A stretch of 64,000 nt of DNA, from positions 124,001 through 188,000 of the forward strand of contig JBNGIQ010009519.1 in NCBI GenBank assembly GCA_049999765.1. The letters run 5' to 3'. The stretch comes from Phaeoceros laevis. Its lineage: Eukaryota > Anthocerotophyta > Anthocerotopsida > Notothyladales. How positions within the stretch are numbered: position 1 is the first letter of the stretch; every line of letters starts with the position of its first letter. Shown piece by piece: positions 43,993 to 55,156 of the stretch. The position numbers were made by a program, and so were the translations under genes. The notes under the pieces were generated by a model. That model worked only from the letters and a program-made list of their open reading frames with translations, was not told where the DNA came from and did no database searches.

Positions 43993-46278
43993 TGTGGCGG
44001 CCGCCAAGGGTACCGTTCAATGGCACAACTGTTATCAATCTGAGGCTATAGGCGCCCTCAGTGAGGGTGCATGATTTCGTGAGGTGACTGCATTGGTCCA
44101 ATGCTCTCGTCTTGAACAGCCTCCAGTCACAGACTCCAGAGCGCAAAACCAGATGGTTTGGGCCCATCTGCATAGGGCGTGTTTCTGTGCGTTTGCATCT
44201 TGGAAAGTCCTAAGCGCAAGATCCCGCCGGTAGGTATCTTCACCTGATTGTATGCAATCTCAAGCATTTCAAGTTTTCGGAAGCTGGCGAGGGGACAGAC
44301 GCTGGGAGGGCTACCAAGCAACCTTTTCAAACGTCACCACTGCCCGCTTTGTTAGCAGCGGCAGCTGCATGTCGCCTCTGGGCGCTGCAATCCTCTTCTT
44401 CCTCCTCCCAGTTCAGAAAAGATTGAGCTCAGAGCTAGGTCTGGTCACTCGCTCAAGGTACGTGCAATGAGGCGGCAAGCCTGCTCTGTCCGAAACTATC
44501 ACTCTCTTGCCTACAGGTGCAGAGGTCCCCCGACTGGAGCCGAACCTATCCTCCAGATGAAAAGAAAATTCTTCCCTGGATCAGCTCCGTGCATGCAAGC
44601 GATGTTTCAAATGAGAAGGGTGCCCTAGGCGGCAAGTAGCCATGAGCAAGATAGATGCCGCAGATTTGAAACAGTGAAGAGGGAAATGTTCATGTCCTCC
44701 ACTGATCAGTTCCCAGCGCCCCCGCTTTAGGAATTTATACCATCCTCGGGAGCAAGACTGATCCAAGAAAAACTTCACTGCGCGTTCTGATTGCTTGCAA
44801 TTTCGAACGGTCCTTTAGCAGGGCGCCTGAAAGAAGCTCAAGTGTGCGAGGGTTTCTTGAAAATTGTCCAAGCCGCGCCGTCCTTTCGGGAGCTCAAGTT
44901 CTGCCCGGCTGTTCCGTGAAGGAGGCAACGGTACCGGTTCAAGATGCACGAACCAAGACAGGTGCCTTAAGCAGGACCAAGTGCTGACCATGGGCTCAGC
45001 TTGCAGGGGGAACATGGAGAAGCTTGCACCAGAGTCGTCGAGCCGGTAGAACAACACGGCTTGATTCATTTGGTGGAGGAAAGCTGTCAAGACTGGGCCA
45101 GTCGGTCTCATCATGTTTGGTACGTGCTCCCGCAAATGGAAGTCGCAGATTGAGGAAACCACAGTCCGGACAAATTGGCGGGTTGTCGTTATCGTTGACG
45201 GTCCCGGTCCAGGTCCTGAGAAGGAGAAAATAACGGTCTCTAGCGCCCGCCCAACTGGGTTCCTCATCATTGGCCCATATTATAAACATATGCCGAATCA
45301 CTAATGAACTTAAGTAATAAGCTGATGAAATAAGGAGTTGGGGTTGACACTTAATTGGTATATAGAAGACTAGTATATGGCCTGTTGAATTCGACGCTGT
45401 CCCTCCACCCATCCCATCCATCCCGTCCACCCATCCATCCCATCCATCCATCCATCCCGTCCACCCATCCATCCCATCCCTCGCATCCATCTCATCCATC
45501 CCATCCATCCCATCCATCCCATCCATCCCATCCATCCCATCCATCCCCATGAACTGATAAAATTAGTAACTTCCTACAAAACTAACAAAAATATAAATAA
45601 ATCATGAAGCATTTATCATGACATCTACATTTCATGACATCTACATTTCATGAAGCATTTTTTAAATGCTTTAAGTCATGCTATGCTTAGTATGCTGCCC
45701 ACAAACAGCATTTAAAAAATGAAGTGTGAACTATGTAGGATCCTCAATCCAGTGTGCAAATTATAGTCTACAAACTGCACATACAAATTATATTCTATAA
45801 ATTACATTTTACAACTTGAAAGTGCATTCTACACCATTGTGATGAAGCATAAGAGATAAAGCATAATTGTTGAAGGATAAAGGATAAAAGATAGAGGATC
45901 AAGGATAAAGGATGAAAGATAAGGATGAAGGATATCTCTTAACTAATAATATATATATTTCATCTTTCATGTGCAGAAGCCGTTCTTGAGATTGATTACG
46001 ATTTAGGGAGGATAGAAACAAGATTTATGGAGAAAAAATATTATTTGTAATTCTCCATTTTATTGTCTGCTTAAAGTGACATGATGTTACATGGAAAACC
46101 ACATGCAAAACTCACTTCATGTGCTAAGGGCTAGTTGTAGGAGGGAGTATACTTTAATTGCTTAATTGCATCTCTCCATACAAGATTGAATTGAGACGAG
46201 GGCTGGTTGGTACTAGAGCCGGCTAAACTTTCTCTAGATCTAGAGGAGGTAATCGTGACAAGGGACCGCATGTGCTCA
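43993..46278. other. unassigned region with simple repeats
   Basis: 44000-45300 has scattered ORFs on both strands with no motif. 45560-46260 is AT-rich, with short repeated words (CATGACATCTACATTT twice at 45618-45655; AAGGATAAAGGAT-type words at 45880-45945). No gene is supported. Confidence 0.4.
45407..45547. repeat. (CATC)/(CATCC) microsatellite
   Basis: About 140 bp of CATCCATCC, CATCCATCCC and CGTCCACC units. It creates spurious open frames on both strands rich in Met-Asp-Gly or His-Pro-Ser. Confidence 0.95.
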
Positions 46279-46346
46279 GAGCTAGGGAGCTAGGGAGCTA
46301 GGGAGCTAGGGAGCTAGGGAGCTAGGGAGCTAGGGAGCTTGGGAGG
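46279..46346. repeat. GCTAGGGA minisatellite
   Basis: About eight tandem copies of the 8-bp unit GCTAGGGA, followed by one variant GCTTGGGA. Confidence 0.95.
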
Positions 46347-46364
46347 TGATAGGTGCATATCTAG

Positions 46365-46475
46365 CAACATTAATAGTTGGTTATGGTGTTTGCCACCTCC
46401 ACATGGGAATTAAACACCCTGCCAGGTATTTCGACCGGCAGCCGGGAGCTCCTATCCGGGTGCACTACAGTGTGC
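46365..46475 (-). repeat. tRNA-derived SINE-like repeat, best copy
   Basis: Minus-strand reading: an A-box-like TAGTGCACCCGG, about 45 bp, a B-box-like GTGTTTAATTCCC, then CATGTGGAGGTGGCAAACAC and CATAACCAAC. Other copies in the window end in (TAC)n at this point; this one has a degraded tail. Confidence 0.5.
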
Positions 46476-46691
46476 ACGCAAATCTACTTTTACAAAATGA
46501 TGAGACCTGTGAAGGGCTCCTCCTTGTGAAGCCGTTTCTGGAGGCCTGCGGATCTGCTACCTTTTGACATCACAACCGCGCTTCTCCCCCTTCTCCCGGG
46601 CGTTTTTTACGTACTTGAAACTCTCGACCAGATGAAGCCCTCAAGTACAGCTGGCTGCAGGTACTAGACTTGATGTTAAAGTCACGAAGAC

Positions 46692-46796
46692 AAAATTCGT
46701 GACACAAGCCTGCACTGTCATCCGACAAACTTCGTGACACAAGCCTGCACTGTCATCACATAAAATTCGTGACACAAGCCTGCACTGTCAGCACAC
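46692..46796. repeat. three tandem 35-bp units
   Basis: Units start at 46692, 46727 and 46762, sharing TTCGTGACACAAGCCTGCAC and differing mainly in the last six bases. They lie about 115 bp from the tRNA-Phe, on its 3' side. Confidence 0.95.
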
Positions 46797-46911
46797 TAGT
46801 CCGTGTAGATGCTCCAACGTTGTCACAGTTCACACGGGCAGCATACCAAGCGAGTATAATGGCCGTGAGCTAAAGAAACCAAAATGTCCACAGGCAATGA
46901 GACTTAGTAAA

Positions 46912-46936
46912 TGCGGTGAGCGTGGATCGAACACGC

Positions 46937-46979
<43 letters not shown>

Positions 46980-46984
46980 CCCGC
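46912..46984 (-). tRNA. tRNA-Phe (GAA)
   Basis: A complete 73-nt cloverleaf on the minus strand: acceptor GCGGGGA pairing with TCACCGC (one G-T pair), D-arm GCTCAGTTGGGAGAGC, anticodon arm CAGACTGAAGATCTG with anticodon GAA, T-arm CGCGTGTTCGATCCACG, discriminator A at 46912. No CCA is encoded and there is no intron. It matches the plant cytosolic tRNA-Phe. The A and B boxes are intact. Confidence 0.97.
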
Positions 46985-47948
46985 TGATGGAGAAAGTACA
47001 GCGCATAGGTAATCAAGGCTTAATTACAGTCGGGTTTCCAAGCTTTTACAATGATCACCGGAAGTTCCTCATGTACTTCTTGTACAGGATCCTGTTGGAG
47101 GACGAGGTAAACTCCCAGCCAGTCAGCAACCACAATGCATGCGGTCAGTGTAAAAATTGTAACAAGCATTTGCGTGCTGTTGCAATGCAAGCACCTTACA
47201 GGTCAAGCAGATTTCTGGCAGCCTCTACAACTCCGGCAACACAGGAGCTATCCGGTCGAAAGCCGGCAAACTTGCGTTTTCTCCCGCTGCACCGCTGCTG
47301 CCAGCATCCCTCGTCAAACACTTCTTGGAAGATCAATCCATCCATCGGGGCTGTATTTACCCACCAGCACTGGTGCACAATTGTTGAAGTACGGTTGTGA
47401 TTGAGACACATGTGCCATCTTTCCAGTGAAGAGATGGACAAAAGCCGCCTCGTGCACCGACGGTAGGTGCCGTGGTGCATCCAGGATACACAGGCCAAGC
47501 ACGTAAAACAACACTCACTCTCGTACCCTGTACATGTATGGGGCACGAGGCTATGGTTTTAGGACAAAAAACAAATCAGCACTACTGTGTCTAGTTACCT
47601 CGAAACCTGAGGTTGCCACCTGGTTATTTTCCTCAACCCGCTGTTGTGCTGGAAGTGTTCCCAGGTCGTCCCTCTTATCTGGTCTTGCAACCGAATCCGG
47701 CGAGAGGGACCACTTGGCATTGGCTTCGGCGGACGGCAATGTCGTGGCACCTTTTTTTCTCCAAGAGTGCGTAGATAGGGGTTGCAGCGGCTTCCGGACG
47801 ATCATCCTCGAAGATGTCTCTCTTCTCTGCGGGCACGACGGGATTGGGCTGCTGCGCGGTCAGGCGAGGCCTCTGCGGCCGGTGACAGATTGCCTGCTTT
47901 GTTTGCAATTCAGCAGCTGCTGCGGATCCCGAGGAGGCTGCCTCCACC

Positions 47949-49058
47949 ATGCACTGTGCGGGAGTCCCGGGCGGCTCCTACCACGCTGCCTCGGCTCACA
48001 GATGGGGATGCAGGAGGGCGCCCAGGAGGCCGGCAATGTGCGTTTTGGGAGACCAGCACCACGCGCGGGTGCCGGGGCGGGCGGTGCAGGAGCAGTTGGA
48101 GAAGAAGCTGAGGAGCTTGCGGGAGAGGGCGGCCCGATTGCAGCCCGCGGCGGAGGCCAATACCGCCTTGGACCAGATTGAGCAGAAGATGGAGCTCTTG
48201 ACTTGGCCTTCTCCTCCTTCCTCGGGGATGGTGCAGGAGCAGCAGTTACAGGAGCAGCAGCAGCGCAGGGAGAGGGATTGGGAGAGGCCGGAGCGGCGGC
48301 AGGCGGTGCGGCGGCAGCCCGCGTCCCTGAGGCAGCAGCAGGGCAAGCGTTGGGGCGTGACGGGAGCGGCTCCGCCGTGGCTGGGAGTGGCCATCTACGC
48401 GGTGGGAGCTTTGGCGCTGGCTCTCTCCTTCACGGCTGCCGCTAGCAGGAAGGGGGATGCGGTGCTGCTGCACCCGGGCATGGCAAGGCAGCAGCAGCAG
48501 CAGGTGGTGGTGGTGAGGCACCCCGAGCCCAGGCTGGAGCAACTGCTAGGGCATTTCCGGATGGCCGAGGCGCCCGAGCGGGAGCTGGTGCCGGTGCTGG
48601 CGGACGGCAGGGTCAGGTTGCGGGGCGCTGCGGCCACGGCCTTCTTCAGAATGCAGGAGGCTGCGTCCAGGGACGGGGTGAGGCTGACTCCGCTCTCGGG
48701 GTTCAGGTCGCTCAAGGAGCAGCAACTGCTCTTCTATGACGTCAAGGCAGCCAGGGTGCAGGGAGCCAGTGAGCGGGCGAGGGTGTCCGCCCCACCTGGG
48801 TTCAGCGAGCATCACACTGGGTACGCGCTGGACATGGGGGACGCCAACAGCCCCGGAACGAACGTGGAGGCCGAGTTCGAGCAGACGGAGGCCTACGCTT
48901 GGTTGCAGCGCAATGCGGCCAGGTTCCACTTCGAGATGTCCTTCCCCATGGACAATCCCCGGGGCATTGCATTCGAGCCATGGCACTGGAGGTTTGTGGG
49001 CGATGATCACAGCCTGTGGACGTTCTACGGGCAAGGACAACAAGAGCAGAGGGGATGA
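47949..49058 (+). CDS. VanY-type D-alanyl-D-alanine carboxypeptidase (peptidase M15B)
   Basis: Intronless frame of 369 aa from 47949; the true start may be Met30, because residues 1-29 look unlike protein, or an upstream exon. Order: charged Gln/Arg-rich coil (45-130), one membrane segment (WLGVAIYAVGALALALSF, about 144-161), then the M15 domain: LSGFRSLKEQQLLFYDVKA (249 on), GFSEHHTGYALDMGD (284 on) with Zn ligands His288 and Asp295, and EPWHWRFVG with general-base Glu343 and Zn ligand His346. All catalytic residues are present. The text closely resembles cyanobacterial VanY homologues, so endosymbiotic gene transfer is the likely origin. Family knowledge: it trims the terminal D-Ala of peptidoglycan stem peptides. 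A plant copy would act in the plastid envelope. Upstream, an in-frame ATG at 47814 is followed by a stop at 47883. Confidence 0.88.
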   Translation: MHCAGVPGGSYHAASAHRWGCRRAPRRPAMCVLGDQHHARVPGRAVQEQLEKKLRSLRERAARLQPAAEANTALDQIEQKMELLTWPSPPSSGMVQEQQLQEQQQRRERDWERPERRQAVRRQPASLRQQQGKRWGVTGAAPPWLGVAIYAVGALALALSFTAAASRKGDAVLLHPGMARQQQQQVVVVRHPEPRLEQLLGHFRMAEAPERELVPVLADGRVRLRGAAATAFFRMQEAASRDGVRLTPLSGFRSLKEQQLLFYDVKAARVQGASERARVSAPPGFSEHHTGYALDMGDANSPGTNVEAEFEQTEAYAWLQRNAARFHFEMSFPMDNPRGIAFEPWHWRFVGDDHSLWTFYGQGQQEQRG

Positions 49059-49313
49059 TGGCTATTTTCCTCCCCAATTTCCAGGTCGTTCACCCTGGAC
49101 GGAAGGATGGAGGAGATCACATTCTTTTGTCACATTTGACAACTTCAGTCCTCACAACTTCAACTGTATCATGATCCACGGCTAAGTAGCAAACACTATA
49201 GTCTTATTCATCGTCGGTAGGAAAACAATGACTAGCGGGTGCTCTGGACCGGCTCTGTCAGCTACACTAACATCTCCCTGACTCAGTGACTACTGTACAA
49301 TCCCGCCGGTCCG

Positions 49314-52300
49314 TCAAAGTTTCCAGCCATACAAAGTGGCTGTTGCATTCTCAAGTTCTAGTAGTAGTTTCTCTACTTGTCGGATTTCCTCGGTGGCTGC
49401 ACTCTTATCAATTACCTGCGCAGGCAAGCTAGGTGTAAGCACACTGTGAGCAGATCCATGTTCTTGAAACGAACACAAGAAGAAATGGTGAAGCAGTCCA
49501 TCCCTTACCCTACGCATCTGCAGTATACTCTCCACCGAGGCCTTTGACGAGGACAGGCCGTTGGCCACCTTTTCATCCTTGAAAAGTCTTAGTAAAACCT
49601 GCAGAACTGTTCTGTAGACCCTAGCAAAGGTAGAAGTTTCTGTTTCTGCTGTAGCACCCAAGATGTTCTGATCAGTCACTGCTGCTTTTGGAGGTGAGAA
49701 TTCACTAGTCCTCAATGCAATCTAAAAAGTTGGTTTACAAACTTCTAATTACCTTCCTTCAGAAGAGATGCAAACTCCTCCAGCACGCGTCCAGCCAAAC
49801 TCGCATTTCGTGACAGGACCACAATGCATGGTCGAAGTAAGAACTCCTTGACACTTTCGGCGTCACTATCACCTGCTCCAGCCTGCTTAAGCGAACGTTT
49901 CAGCATACCAGCAACAATCGGTTCCGTCTTTGAAACACGACAGGACGATAAGTTGCACCTCATGGACGCTTCTCGTGAATTTAGCCACAAGCTTTGGCAG
50001 AGATTCAGCAAGTGTAGAGGGTAGTCTCTTCCCTCCCTGACTCAGGACGCCAATGACCCGCAGGATCGCATGCTCGACATCCACTGATGGCAAAAGTGTC
50101 TGCAGAAGGGAAGAGATAGATAATTTAGGTGAAAATCACATGAGTAGATTCAGATGAAAATCAGTATGGCACTCATTGCTTTTGGAACCGAGCCATCCCT
50201 TCTGACCATTCGGCACTTACAAGTTCGTGCTGCAATGAGGGAGCCAGTAGCTGCAAGATGAGTGACTCATCTCCCAATTGAGTTAGGCAAGTACACACAA
50301 CTCCTCCTATGACAACTTGTTTTTTCTCCATGTACTTTCCTGTCACCTGGTCACTCATACTATCAACAGGTTGCGCCGTGGCCAATACTGAATCTGCACA
50401 TGTACACCGAAACCATTGTTGAAACCCAGGAAGGTGGTCATTCATGTATCATACAGCGACAGTTGGCTTCTGAGTATTTCAACTACCCTTGCCCTCCATC
50501 CATCCAGCCAGAAGCAGCCATTACCTGGAGAGATGGAGGTGTGACCCGCAAGCAATGTCACCAGAAAGCTGAGGTGGTCAGGGAGACTGATAGCACCCCT
50601 GCAAAACGCTCTCTGAAGCACCTCCATAACTCGCATGGCCACCTTCACATCAACCTCTGGACCTGTAAGACATGTAACACACCAAGCTCCGACAATCATT
50701 ACCTTTTCAGTAACTGACAAGAGCTTAATCCGAAGGATTAAACTTCATGAAATCCCAAGGCGCCACTAGAGCTGCTGTTCTAACAATTGAAAAATATCCA
50801 GATAGGTAGGGAGACCTACTCAGACAGCACTGCGCTACAGCTTTGAGAAAGGAGGGAGAGAAGGACTTGTAGTAGTATAGCAAGTCAACAGCCAGCTGTT
50901 GACAGGTTTCAGGAAGCTTCACAAATGGGCCGTATATACTGCGAGCTGCAAACCACAACCACGACTGACAATCAGCCTCTGCGGAACCCCTGATTCAGTA
51001 TGGACACAGCCACATTCAGAAACAGCAAGAGCTATTTGAACCGGATATGCAAGGTGAGGGCAGACATTGACTGTTCTTTGACGTTAAGGAAGTATAGAAG
51101 AATGGCGTCATGACCGGCTGCAAGGCTGTGTACTCTTCGAGTAACAGGGATCCTTCTGGAGCCGTCTGACCTATGTGTAAGAGCATCCGCAACACAGCCT
51201 GCATATTCACCAAATTCAGCATTCAAACTTCGTGGCATGCCTAACTTTGAGCTTTGGCAGACTGGGCAGAAAACTACCTGCGATACTGAGGGGTGAGTGT
51301 GCTTTAACTCCCAGAGGAGTTTGGGAAGCGACTGGAGCCAGTGCTTCTGAACTTCAAAAGGAATGTTCACTGCGTTTTCAGCACTGTCCGCCCCATTTCC
51401 TTGCTGCAAAATACAGACATTGCACATTTCCCACATATGCTGAGATATTACAGATGATGTCCACCAATACACAGGGCAGTAGGCATGTCGAAATGATGGC
51501 ACCCGACCAGAAAAAGAGAGAATGGGAACCAGTTACCCTCAAGAGCATCTTCACCATGACAGAAAGACAAGCAAGCTTCAATGCTGATTGAGCCCTCGAT
51601 CTCTGGAACACATGAGTAGTGAAGGTCTGCACAACATACCACAAAAATGTCAAGACAATCGAAGACGACACTTAGCCTTAATACCTGAAAAAACAGTAAG
51701 GAGGGCTCGAAATGAGATTCAGCTACATGCCTCGAGTAGTTCCGACGCCCATTCTTTTGGTAAGCACAGGATGAGCTGAGGCAAATATCCCAAAAGAGAT
51801 TTGATGTGGGGCTCTGCAAGCTTGCTGTCTATAACGGCAGAAGACAACCCAGAAGAGGGCAACATCTGCAAAGGAAATCTTCAACATCCCAAACTAAAGG
51901 TAAAGAGAGATGCAGCACACTTGACAATTGCATTTGGCTACGGCAAAACATACCATTCCATGCAACGCACAGTGGAAGTACTGCAAGACAGAGTCAAACG
52001 AAAGCTGCTCTTTTTCTGTTTTTGCACCATAAGTTGTGATAAAGGGGAGCATGACTTCACATATCCCTACATTCAAGGCAACAACACCCTCCTCCACCTG
52101 GATAGCAACTCAGATGTTTATTTCCCTTGAATGCAGGAAATCTGACTGGTGCAACCAAACGAAGAGCACACACTCGCCCACACACGCAACTAGTCTCTTA
52201 CAAATCTTACTATCATCCAAGGCAGCAATACAGGAACTGCAAGGTGCCACATGTTGGACAGAACCTTGACTGTAAGTTGGACGGATGATGCTGTCATAGG

Positions 52301-54392
52301 AAATGACGCCATTAGATGGTGAAGAAACCCCGGCAACAAATGCTTGTGCATCCATCGACCTCTGCCCCTATCATTTTCAAATGCAACCCCCATTTGGCTG
52401 AACCTCCCAGTCATAGCTGGACCTTGGGCCTTTGAAGGTGAATTTAGGAGAAGGTCCAGCAACAACTTTAGGCATCGTGTTATGCACACCATACAGCTGA
52501 GATTGCTCGAATCAGGTGTAGGGCCAGCACATACTGATGGCGAAAACTCAGTCCAGCAATCTAGCAGTAATGGGGCAAGAGAAGCTGCTAAAGTCGAGCT
52601 CTCAGAGCTGTTGCCTGTGCATTACAAAAAACAATAACTTACAACTGAACTTGTGCAAAGAAATATACTAAGAAAAGAACAACAGCCTATTGAACGACCT
52701 GGCGTCATTCATGTCTGCACCTGCGGTGTCTGCATCTCTCAAAGTCTTGGCTCGTTTGCTTCTCTCATCTTCAAGGCAAGTCATTGTTTCCAAGTCAGTC
52801 CATACGGCACCTACCTCTTTTCTACAGTATGAGCTTAGACCGCAGGGCAATAATAATTACTAAATCAGAAAAAGGTGCACCTCTTGCATTGGAGCCATCC
52901 TCAGTCTTGCCCGATAACTCATTCGAGAAGAGCGAACCCAGTTTAGAGACATTGTCTCTACCTTGCTTGACCATGCTCCTGTAGCTGTGTAGGGCTGAAA
53001 ACGGGGAGCTGCTATCCTGCAAAGTGGGATCATTTTGAAATGTTAACCACTATCAGGCAGCGGCCTAAGATTGTACAGCATATCAAGCTTAATCAGCGCA
53101 CCTGCTTGTTGAGATCATACTTTTCCCCCCAACGGTGCACCATGCTTGACAGCGTCCCTTCAGCACTTTGGGACGATACTGACTTGAGTGAGAACAAAAA
53201 CTGCTCCAGACTGCATAACAGTTTGAGCACAGTGTCTGAAGCCTGCTTGTTCACACCTCCCCTCCCCAGAATATTCATGTAGTGCTGTGTGATCTGCTGA
53301 CCCAAGCAAAATTTTGAATGAATCACTGAAATTCAGTCACATCTGCTGTGCAGGGACAAACAAATGAGATCACACTCATCCTATAGGTGGTCTAGAAGTG
53401 GAAAGGGTTTTAGGAACTGGACCTCGTGTGTGTACACAGGCACCACAAGACTGGGGTAGTGAAAAACTAAGAGGTCCAAAAATGCAAAGGCAGTTAGGCG
53501 AATATCCGTTGTCATATGCGTCATAGCGCTGCACAGATGAGCCATCATCACTGGAACAAGGGGTCCCATCTTTGCCTGCCAGTGACACCCAGAGACATGA
53601 TTAACCAATCGAAACCTCACTTTGAGAGACACCTCAACGGCATCCTGATGGTGGCATACCTCGGGCAAGCCTGGAAATATTGTGGACCGTATCAGCAGGA
53701 GAAATGCTTGTCTAACAGACTTGTCTCCATCGGTTATCCTGGGTGCGAGCTTCTCCAAAATTGTAACAGTACGCAAGGCTAGCTCTGCTGGGTGCCGTGA
53801 AATCAAGTCTTTAATGCCAAGAAGAGCCTCTGCAACTCATCATGACAAGTTCGTGACGGATCCTAGATTCCCTAAACTGTTCTGTGTATCCAGCAGTTCA
53901 AATCCAAATTAACCCATGTGTACCTTTACGAACCCTCTCACTGTAGTGCGTAGACTGCGTCAGCAAATCCTTCAAACTCTGCCTCCGCAGGTTCAAAGCA
54001 ACACCTTCCTTGTTCTGTGCTATGCTTTGTTCAGGAAGCACGATTGCTGCAAAACGCAGAGCGTGACGTGCACAACCAAGATTGGAATAAAAACCAGGCT
54101 AAGCCATAAACTGCACCGAGGTAAAGCCGTCACTGTATGAGCTGAAATTTTTATGGTTCCATACACTTTGTGGTGAAATCAAGCTTGGTCTCATTTTTGG
54201 GCGGTGGCAACTTGCGTCCTACTTTGTATTTCACTTTCTGCAAGCCACCAAACAGCTCAAATTCGCGCAAATCCAACAAGCGAGCTGCATTGCTAGCGTA
54301 TAAGTTTCCACAGAGCAATCACTTGCCTTAAAGTCGACCCCGACACCCTTGGGTTTCGGTTTAGGCGCCTTCCGCCCCTTGCCTGGTGCCAT
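49314..54392 (-). CDS. TEX10/IPI1-like pre-rRNA-processing HEAT-repeat protein, about 21 exons
   Basis: Exact exons 1-7: 54327-54392, 54165-54237, 53924-54046, 53660-53829, 53423-53575, 53102-53293, 52881-53016. The intron after exon 1 begins with GC (AAG/GCAAGT). Further exons lie near 52728, 52272-52606, 51950-52093, 51735-51866, an unclear part at 51400-51700, 51280-51402, 51040-51205, 50815-50945, 50535-50667, 50222-50395, 49995-50098, 49755-49935, 49512-49685 and 49314-49418. The start MAPGKGRKAPKPKPKGVGVD plus KVKYKVGRKLPPPKNETK, and then SIVLPEQSIAQNKEG, are typical of IPI1/TEX10. HEAT-like helices follow (LLGIKDLISRHPAELALR, DIRLTAFAFLDLLVFHYP). Family knowledge: it is the subunit of the Rix1/PELP1 complex that processes ITS2 and matures the 60S subunit in the nucleolus. 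The protein should be about 850-900 aa. Confidence 0.83.
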
Positions 54393-55156
54393 AGCCCCGC
54401 AAATTTTGCCAATTTGCCTTCACGGCGGGTGCATACTGCGTACTTCAAACATACACGGAATTTAGTAGCGGTCTATTGCCATCTAGTGCTGTTTGGCCCA
54501 GGGGAGAGGGGAGCCCACAGCGAGCGAGCGGGCGGGCGGGCAGAGGTACAAGAGCTAGCATGAATTCGGGCGAGGGACAAGAAACCAAGGCAAGGTACCA
54601 GTTGCAAATTAGCGATGGTGGTGGACGATGCCGAGCTGGATCCGAAGCGGGGCCGCGAAGTAGGGCAACAGATACTCAAGTGATTTCAAAAGTCAGAGCA
54701 AGAATCTAGCGTACGGGGGTCGTAGTCTAGTGGATCGAAGTTCGAAACTATTTTAGCAGCTACCGATGGGACTCATGCTGCTATGCGGTTCAAGAGAGGC
54801 GCTTGCTTGCGACTTCTTCATCATGGATACTGTGTTCTCTTTTGCGCAGTCGTACCGCGTCCTTCTCGAGTCATCTATGGCAGGATTGCAACGTTGCTTA
54901 CAATCCATCGCCGGCCGAAGGTGGTCACAGCGGTCCAATTTTGTCCCTTTTGCACGCCGAATGCAATCCGCTGCCTCGGGTACCTGGTCCATGCATCAAG
55001 AGATGCAGACTCAACTGTGGTTCTCAATCTACTCGGAACGGTGGGACAACGAACTGGACAAGGCATCCACAAAATCGACTATTCCGGATGGCTTGCAGCT
55101 GAAAAATTTAGATGTTCCTGATGCTTTGAGCTGAGTAGCTGACGCAAAATTGTACA
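54393..55156. other. divergent region; possible leader exon of the PPR gene
   Basis: A plus-strand frame from ATG 54783 (MRFKRGACLRLLHHGYCVLF onward) is Arg/Leu/Ser-rich with few acids, like an organelle transit peptide, and stops at 55121. It could splice to the PPR frame at the acceptor ending at 55166. I found no donor that keeps frame with certainty. Confidence 0.35.

Noticed and set aside
44996-45550. Long minus-strand ORF beginning with repeated Met-Asp-Gly
   Set aside because: It is the translation of the CATCC microsatellite and its flank; no coding signature beyond the repeat.
46692-46796. Regularly spaced repeats as a CRISPR array
   Set aside because: There are only three units with six-base differences and no true spacers, and the genome is eukaryotic.
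47534-48181. 215-aa plus-strand ORF overlapping the VanY start
   Set aside because: It is in a different frame from the clear M15 domain and has no recognisable content; it might hide a leader exon but nothing supports that.
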